Below are positions 59,661 through 64,000 of a DNA stretch of 64,000 nucleotides, piece by piece (the first letter of the stretch is position 1; each line of letters starts with the position of its first letter). The notes beneath the pieces were generated by a model. That model did not search any database. It had not been told where the DNA came from and worked only from the letters and a program-made list of their open reading frames with translations. Position numbers and translations under genes: made by a program. Source of the stretch: JAEUJM01 sp044221555. Lineage in GTDB: Bacteria > Actinomycetota > Acidimicrobiia > Acidimicrobiales > DATDAH01. The stretch lies in assembly GCA_044221555.1 (NCBI GenBank), contig JBGAOY010000009.1, positions 1 to 64,000 of the forward strand, given 5' to 3'.

Positions 59661-60731
59661 TCACGCCCGCGTCCCGGCGGCGCGGCGGTCGGTCGCGAGC
59701 AGGACGGCCAGGACGACCACTGCGGCCACCGCGCCGGCGGCCAGGGGCCACAGCGGGACCCCGGCGGCATCGACGGCCACCGGCCGGGCCTCGGGCGCCG
59801 ACACGCCGGTGTCGGCCAGCGCCGGCAGGGTGGCGCGGTCGGGCGACACGGCGAGGTCGTAGTCGAGGTCGCCGGCCGGCGCGTCCACCGCCAGGTAGGT
59901 GAACCACATGTCCTCGGGCACCCACTCCATGCCCACGTCAGAGCGCAGGTCGGTCAGCAGCGACTCGTCGGCCGGCTCGCTGCGCTCGAGGCTGAGCCCC
60001 GGGCCGCCGGCCAACAGGTCGGGCTCGTCGTCGGTGAGCAGGAAGACGTCGGCCTCGACGAACTCGGAGGTGTCCAGCCCGAGGCTGAGGATCCGCAGCG
60101 GCACCCACGGCGCATCGGTGGGGATCGTGAGCATGATGGGCGTGCCGTCGCCGGCGTTCTGGCCCAGCTCGGCGGCGCGGGAGGCGTCGAACTTCGCGGC
60201 CATGAAGATCTCGCTGCGATGCCCGTAGAAGTCGAGCATCTCGGGGGCGTCGGGCGTGAGCAGGAAGCCGTTGTCCCGGGCCCACGCGCCCACCTCGTCG
60301 CCACCGCCCCGCAGGACGGTGATGTCGAGGGCGTCGATCTGGGTCTCGATGAGCACCTCGGCCCCCGCGGCGGTGAACTCGGCGGCGTCCCCGGCGGCCG
60401 CGGCCGGCACCGGAGGTGCCACCTCCTGCGCGAGGCGCTGCAGCGTCCAGTCCCCGCCGCGCACCACCTCGTCGGGCACATCGGGCAGCGGGATGATCGA
60501 CCCCACCGACTCGCCGGTGCCGGTGAACTCGAACGAGGTCACGTAGCGCTCCACGCCGTCGTGGTAGGCGGCCAGCGTGGAGGTGCGGGTGAGTTGGATC
60601 GTGCCGTTCTCCCCCACGAGGCCCCCACAGGCCCAGGCCGGCGCGGCAGTGGCGACCAGGGTGGCGGTGGCGGCCAGCGCGGCGGCGGCCAATCGGCGGG
60701 GACGCACGGTGGGCAGACGCAACGTGGGCAT
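59661..60731 (-). CDS. DUF2330-domain exported protein
   Basis: A 356-residue protein with a signal peptide (RRLAAAALAATATLVATAAPAWA), then CGGLVGENGTIQLTRTSTLAAYHDGVERYVTSFEF, the opening wording of DUF2330, a family of unknown function in exported actinobacterial proteins, a middle domain of alternating strands, and a C-terminal helix (about 325-345) anchoring it in the membrane. The chain begins with Cys after the signal (ACGG), but a lipobox is not convincing. A possible ECF-like promoter lies just upstream. Confidence 0.86.
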   Translation of the reverse strand: MPTLRLPTVRPRRLAAAALAATATLVATAAPAWACGGLVGENGTIQLTRTSTLAAYHDGVERYVTSFEFTGTGESVGSIIPLPDVPDEVVRGGDWTLQRLAQEVAPPVPAAAAGDAAEFTAAGAEVLIETQIDALDITVLRGGGDEVGAWARDNGFLLTPDAPEMLDFYGHRSEIFMAAKFDASRAAELGQNAGDGTPIMLTIPTDAPWVPLRILSLGLDTSEFVEADVFLLTDDEPDLLAGGPGLSLERSEPADESLLTDLRSDVGMEWVPEDMWFTYLAVDAPAGDLDYDLAVSPDRATLPALADTGVSAPEARPVAVDAAGVPLWPLAAGAVAAVVVLAVLLATDRRAAGTRA

Positions 60732-60761
60732 GGCGGGCTCCTCGGCTGGGTTGCCCGGTAC

Positions 60762-60788
60762 GACGAGCAGGAGGCACCGGTTGGTTCC
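60762..60788 (-). promoter_or_regulatory. Possible ECF-type promoter of DUF2330 gene
   Basis: On the minus strand GGAAC (60788-60784) and CGTC (60765-60762) are 18 bp apart, one more than in the sigma/Kelch promoters, and 30 nt before the ATG. Weak candidate because the spacing is not identical; it would make this gene a target of one of the two sigma factors. Confidence 0.35.
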
Positions 60789-60942
60789 CGAGGATCGTGA
60801 GCCCGCGACCCGCGTCCGCCTCGAAGTGCCTCGGACGGGCGGAACGGACGGTCAGGCCAGCCCCGGCGACTGCTCGGCTTCTGGTCCTTCGAGAGACGGA
60901 CGCGCGACCGCAGGGTCGAGACCAGTCATCGGTGAGCGCGGC

Positions 60943-62259
60943 TCAGCCGGGAGCGTCGTCGGGCCAGGGGGCATCGATCGGCAGCCGGCGGATGCCGTTG
61001 ATGCCGTCGGCGTCGCCCGGCTCGATGTGCTCGTCCCCCACGACCCACCAGAATTGCCCGGCCGGGTCGCCGGCCAGGCGGTACGCCCCCGACGGATGGA
61101 ACGAGGCCCAGCCACCGTCGTCGAGATGCAACATGGTCAGCCCCGCCACGGCGGAATCGCTCGGGTCGAGGAGTCGCACCTCGCCCGAGCTGGTGGCGAC
61201 GGCCAGGAGGCCACCCGCCCAATCGATGGCGTTCGCCGAGATGTCGAAGCTGTGCGTCGCCATGACGCTGACCGGAGGGCTGGGTTTGGTCCGACCAGAC
61301 CACCAGCGCCGGCGTTTCGCGGGCGATGGGCTCGGCCCGGCACTGGGGAACACCGGATCCCACACTCGCACCGTGCCGTCGTAGCTGGCCGACGCCAGGC
61401 GGGTCCCGTCCGGCGACCACGCCACCCGATGAACGAAGTGGGTATGGCCTTCGAGCACGGCGACGACACGAGCGGTGGCCGGTTCCCAGATCAGCACCGC
61501 CGGATCGGTACTGGCAACCGCCAGGCGGGTCCCGTCCGGCGACCAACCCACCGCCCACACGAGGCCCGGGTTTGGCAGGACGGCCACGAAGACACCGGAC
61601 ACCGGGTCCCGCACCCGCACGTCGCTGCTGCTCTTACCACCCCCTGCGACGGCCACGCGGGACCCGTCCGGCGACCAACCCACCGACTGCACCCCAGAAT
61701 TCCTGACGGTGTACAGGCCCGGGATCTCCGCCACATCCACGCCGGTGACGGAGTCCCACACCCTCACGTCGCCCTTGCTGAGGTTGCCGTCGTCGGGGTC
61801 GGGGCCGCTGGCTGACGCAATGCGAGATCCGTCCGGTGACCACACCACCGAGGACGTCACCCAGTGCTTGCGGTGCTCGGTGACGACGCCCGTGGCCGGG
61901 TCCCACACCCGCACCCGGCCGTCGGTGTCGCCGGACGCAAGGCGGGTGCCGTCTGGCGACCACGCCACCGACGTGACCGGGCTGGGCCGGAGCGGTGTGA
62001 GAACCGTGCCCGGATCGAGATGGCCGTCGAGGGCGGCGACGGCCACACCTGATACCGGGTCCCACACCCGCACCCTGCCGCTGTCATCGCCCGACGCGAG
62101 GCGGGTGCCGTCGGGCGACCACCCCACCGCCGCCACACTGGTCCCGCTGGCTACCCAGACGGGTGGTTCGGGGGCAGGGGCAGCACCCTCGCCGTCGCCA
62201 ACGGCCCCCACGACCTGGCCTGGTTCGTCCGGAGTGACGGGATCATCGTCGGCGCCCAT
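60943..62259 (-). CDS. WD40-repeat protein
   Basis: A 438-residue protein with WD40 repeats of ~42 residues, typically VAWSPDGTRLASG...GRVRVWDP, of which five to six are well formed and later ones weaker (SFDISANAIDWAGGLLAVATSSGEVRLLDPS). The last ~60 residues (SFHPSGAYRLAGDPAGQFWWVVGDEHIEPGD) match the C-terminal end seen in bacterial WD40 proteins with a toll-like or NACHT partner, but no partner is here. No signal peptide; cytoplasmic. Some blade motifs lack the Asp of the WD dipeptide. GTG 62271 is an alternative start. Confidence 0.82.
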   Translation of the reverse strand: MGADDDPVTPDEPGQVVGAVGDGEGAAPAPEPPVWVASGTSVAAVGWSPDGTRLASGDDSGRVRVWDPVSGVAVAALDGHLDPGTVLTPLRPSPVTSVAWSPDGTRLASGDTDGRVRVWDPATGVVTEHRKHWVTSSVVWSPDGSRIASASGPDPDDGNLSKGDVRVWDSVTGVDVAEIPGLYTVRNSGVQSVGWSPDGSRVAVAGGGKSSSDVRVRDPVSGVFVAVLPNPGLVWAVGWSPDGTRLAVASTDPAVLIWEPATARVVAVLEGHTHFVHRVAWSPDGTRLASASYDGTVRVWDPVFPSAGPSPSPAKRRRWWSGRTKPSPPVSVMATHSFDISANAIDWAGGLLAVATSSGEVRLLDPSDSAVAGLTMLHLDDGGWASFHPSGAYRLAGDPAGQFWWVVGDEHIEPGDADGINGIRRLPIDAPWPDDAPG

Positions 62260-62407
62260 GGGTGCATGCACGGTATCTCATCGCCCGATCCCCTCACGGT
62301 GCCAGCACCTGCCCGGTGAGCCGCTGGTCGTTCGCTGGCCCAGTGCCCATGAGCCCGGTCGACAGGAGCGGCTGGGGCCGGCATGCCAGCGTGGGACCGG
62401 CTCGGGA

Positions 62408-63388
62408 TCAGCCCGCCAGGGGCAGGGGTGCGTGCGACACCATGAGCTCGGCGCAGACCTCGCGGGCCAGGTCGACCACCACGTCGACCGCCGGCGCGCG
62501 GTGACGGTCGGGGAGGGCGATGCCGATCGTGCGATCCGGCATCGGCGGATCGACGTCGCGCACCGCGATGCCGGGGTCGCTCGGGTCGATGGCCAGGCGG
62601 GCCATCACCGCGTGCCCCATGCCTGAGCGGACCATCGCCTGCACCGCGGTGTTGTCCGAGGTGCGGAAGATCACGTTGGGCTCGGCGCCGACCGAGCGCA
62701 TGCCGTCCTCGATGAGGGCCTGGCAGGCGGTCACGGTCTGACCGATGAGGGGCAGGCCGTCGAGCACCGACGCCGGCACCGCCTCGCCCTCCGGGCACAG
62801 CGGATCGTCGGCCGGGCTCAGGACGACGAACGGGTCGTCCGCGAGGGGGGTGAACTCCCAGGGGCCGTCTCCCACCGGCGCCACCACGAAGCTGAGGTCG
62901 AGCTCGCCGGCGGCGAGGCGGCGCAACAGCTCGGCCTGCTCGTCCTCTTCCACCATGGAGATGCTCAGGTCGGGCCGCTCCCGGCGGACGCGGGTGAGCA
63001 ACGGCGGCAGCACCTCGACCGACACGCTCTGGAAGGTGCCGATGGTGAGACGGCCCGTGCGGCCGGCCCGGTAGCCCGCGAGGTCGGCCTCGGCGGCCGC
63101 CACCCGGTCGAGGATGGACTCGGCGTGCGCCAACAGCACCGCCCCCGCCGGGGTGAGCTGCACCGGCTTGGGCCCGCCGGGGCGCTCGAAGAGCGTCTCG
63201 CCCACCGCCCGCTCCAGCGCGGCGATCTGCTGGCTCACCGCCGACTGGGTGTAGCCCAGGCGGGTGGCGGCCCGGCCGAACGACCGCTCGCCGGCGACGG
63301 CCCGGAGCGCCACCAGGTGGCGCAGCTCGACCTGGCCGAGGACCTCCGGGGCGGCGGCCCCGTCGTGGAGAGAATCATTAGCGCTCAT
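62408..63388 (-). CDS. LysR-family transcriptional regulator
   Basis: A 326-residue regulator with the LysR N-terminal HTH (LRHLVALRAVAGERSFGRAATRLGYTQSAVSQQIAALERAVGETLFER) and a periplasmic-binding-like effector domain (GRLTIGTFQSVSVEVLPPLL, MVRSGMGHAVMARLA). It senses a small molecule, unknown here. It is divergent from the small gene at 63449 with a perfect dyad in the 60-bp gap, suggesting it controls that gene and itself. Confidence 0.93.
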   Translation of the reverse strand: MSANDSLHDGAAAPEVLGQVELRHLVALRAVAGERSFGRAATRLGYTQSAVSQQIAALERAVGETLFERPGGPKPVQLTPAGAVLLAHAESILDRVAAAEADLAGYRAGRTGRLTIGTFQSVSVEVLPPLLTRVRRERPDLSISMVEEDEQAELLRRLAAGELDLSFVVAPVGDGPWEFTPLADDPFVVLSPADDPLCPEGEAVPASVLDGLPLIGQTVTACQALIEDGMRSVGAEPNVIFRTSDNTAVQAMVRSGMGHAVMARLAIDPSDPGIAVRDVDPPMPDRTIGIALPDRHRAPAVDVVVDLAREVCAELMVSHAPLPLAG

Positions 63389-63396
63389 GATGGACT

Positions 63397-63412
63397 CGAT
63401 GATAGATCATCG
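63397..63412. promoter_or_regulatory. Perfect dyad, probable LysR binding site
   Basis: CGATGAT-AG-ATCATCG (63397-63412) is a perfect 7-2-7 inverted repeat 9 bp before the LysR start codon, between it and the divergent small gene. The region is AT-rich for this genome, which is usual at LysR promoters. Confidence 0.7.
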
Positions 63413-63448
63413 TTGGACCTAATGGAAGGGTCGTCGTACCGTCGACCC

Positions 63449-63703
63449 ATGACCAGTCACGAGCACATCCCCACCTCCGAGTTCACCCACCGCGTCGCTC
63501 GCGACGGGGTGTCGGCCCACCGCCAGGAGCTGGCCGACCTGGGTGCCCAGGCCCTCGTCCTCGGCGTGCGGCCCGGCGCCGCGGCCGTCCTGCTCGATCC
63601 AGGCTCACCCGACGTCGCCCGCGAGCGGGCCTACGCCGTCGTCGCCCGGGCCCTCGGCCGGCGCCGCAGCGAAGTCGCCCCCACCTTCGTCGTGGTGGCC
63701 TGA
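63449..63703 (+). CDS. Small protein divergent from LysR regulator
   Basis: An 84-residue protein I do not recognise. It starts MTSHEHIPTSEFTHRVARDG, with His near the N-terminus, continues with a helix (HRQELADLGAQALVLGVRPGAAAVLLDPG) and ends with ERAYAVVARALGRRRSEVAPTFVVVA. It is probably soluble and cytoplasmic. By position it is the likely target of the divergent LysR regulator. A role cannot be given; the compactness of the gene pair suggests it is real. Confidence 0.6.
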   Translation: MTSHEHIPTSEFTHRVARDGVSAHRQELADLGAQALVLGVRPGAAAVLLDPGSPDVARERAYAVVARALGRRRSEVAPTFVVVA

Positions 63704-63783
63704 GGAGTCACACCGGCTCCTCGTACCCGGAGCGCCTGCGGCATCCGGATCGCCGGCACCGCGGCGGGCGGGCGCCCGCACCG

Positions 63784-64000
63784 CTACGAGGTGGCCACCT
63801 CGACCTCGGGAGTGACGTCGCCGTCGCCGTCGTCATCGGCGCCACCCGCGTCCTGGTCGAACTCGCCGGCCAGGAGGCCGTTGGCGGTGGCCAGGGCGAA
63901 TGCCACGTGTGAGGCCTTCTCGTACACCGCGGTGAAGTAGTGCTCGGCGTTGCCGCCCTGGCCCGGGAGCGACGGGGCGCCGAGCGAGCGCACCAGCGCG
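63784..64000 (-). CDS. Protein of unknown function, C-terminal fragment
   Basis: The gene runs off the right edge; about 72 C-terminal residues are visible (SLGAPSLPGQGGNAEHYFTAVYEKASHVAFALATANGLLAG, then a tail of Asp/Gly residues ending EVEVATS). The visible helix AEHYFTAVYEKASHVAFAL is amphipathic. No family can be assigned from this part. Confidence 0.5.
   Translation of the reverse strand, partial: ALVRSLGAPSLPGQGGNAEHYFTAVYEKASHVAFALATANGLLAGEFDQDAGGADDDGDGDVTPEVEVATS

Overview
The window is 64 kb of very GC-rich DNA (visibly about 70% or more) with dense gene packing, many GTG starts, ATGA/GTGA start-stop overlaps and actinobacterial family content: SigE-type ECF sigma factors, two DrrAB-like exporters, LLM flavin oxidoreductase, CAP/SCP lipoprotein, DUF2330, DUF5666 and ArnT-like GT39 membrane proteins. 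The repertoire best suggests a free-living actinobacterium, perhaps of the Acidimicrobiia; species cannot be told from the sequence alone. No rRNA, tRNA, CRISPR array, transposase, phage gene or replication origin was seen.

Layout. 1-12.3 kb is mixed housekeeping and surface genes: the end of an ABC exporter, a small membrane protein with an AhpD-like protein, a diacylglycerol-kinase-like enzyme, an overlapping CYTH phosphatase and PPK2 polyphosphate kinase pair, a CRP-type regulator, an NHL-repeat secreted protein, a polysaccharide deacetylase, a VIT-type metal transporter, an aldehyde dehydrogenase and a PAS-GGDEF protein. 12.4-17.3 kb has a CAP lipoprotein, a MarR regulator divergent from a DrrAB-like exporter, an LLM oxidoreductase and a VapBC pair. 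17.4-19.3 kb is an ECF sigma factor overlapping a membrane-anchored Kelch-type protein; an equivalent operon recurs at 49.5-51.4 kb. 19.3-31.3 kb carries a beta-helix secreted protein, a sulfatase, a lipoprotein, orphan LivFG ATPases, a ferric-reductase-like membrane operon, an EamA permease and small membrane proteins.

31.4-43.3 kb holds an AbiEi/DUF559-type protein bracketed by palindromic repeats, a CASTOR-like channel, a cupin gene broken by an 8-bp duplication, an ArnT-like GT39 protein, a methyltransferase, and a histidine kinase and response regulator placed on either side of GtrA and GT2 genes. 43.3-49.4 kb has a zinc-ribbon surface protein, three tandem secreted RCC1-propeller proteins and ApbE. 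51.5-54.6 kb is a WYL regulator divergent from a second DrrAB-like exporter. 54.9-59.1 kb is a Ser/Thr-rich membrane protein, a second GT39 and a DUF5666 protein. 59.1-64 kb has a cupredoxin, a DUF2330 protein, a WD40 protein, a LysR regulator with a small divergent gene, and a truncated gene at the edge.

How the genes work together. The window is heavy in envelope and exported functions: beta-propellers (NHL, Kelch, RCC1, WD40), glycosyltransferases and signalling to the surface. Three divergent regulator/target pairs (MarR-DrrAB, WYL-DrrAB, LysR-small protein) each have a visible inverted repeat between them. The most unusual items are the two sigma/Kelch operons with matching ECF-type promoters (GGAAC, 17 bp, CGTC), and two families of intergenic palindromes, one flanking the second sigma/Kelch operon and the other flanking the AbiEi/DUF559 gene.
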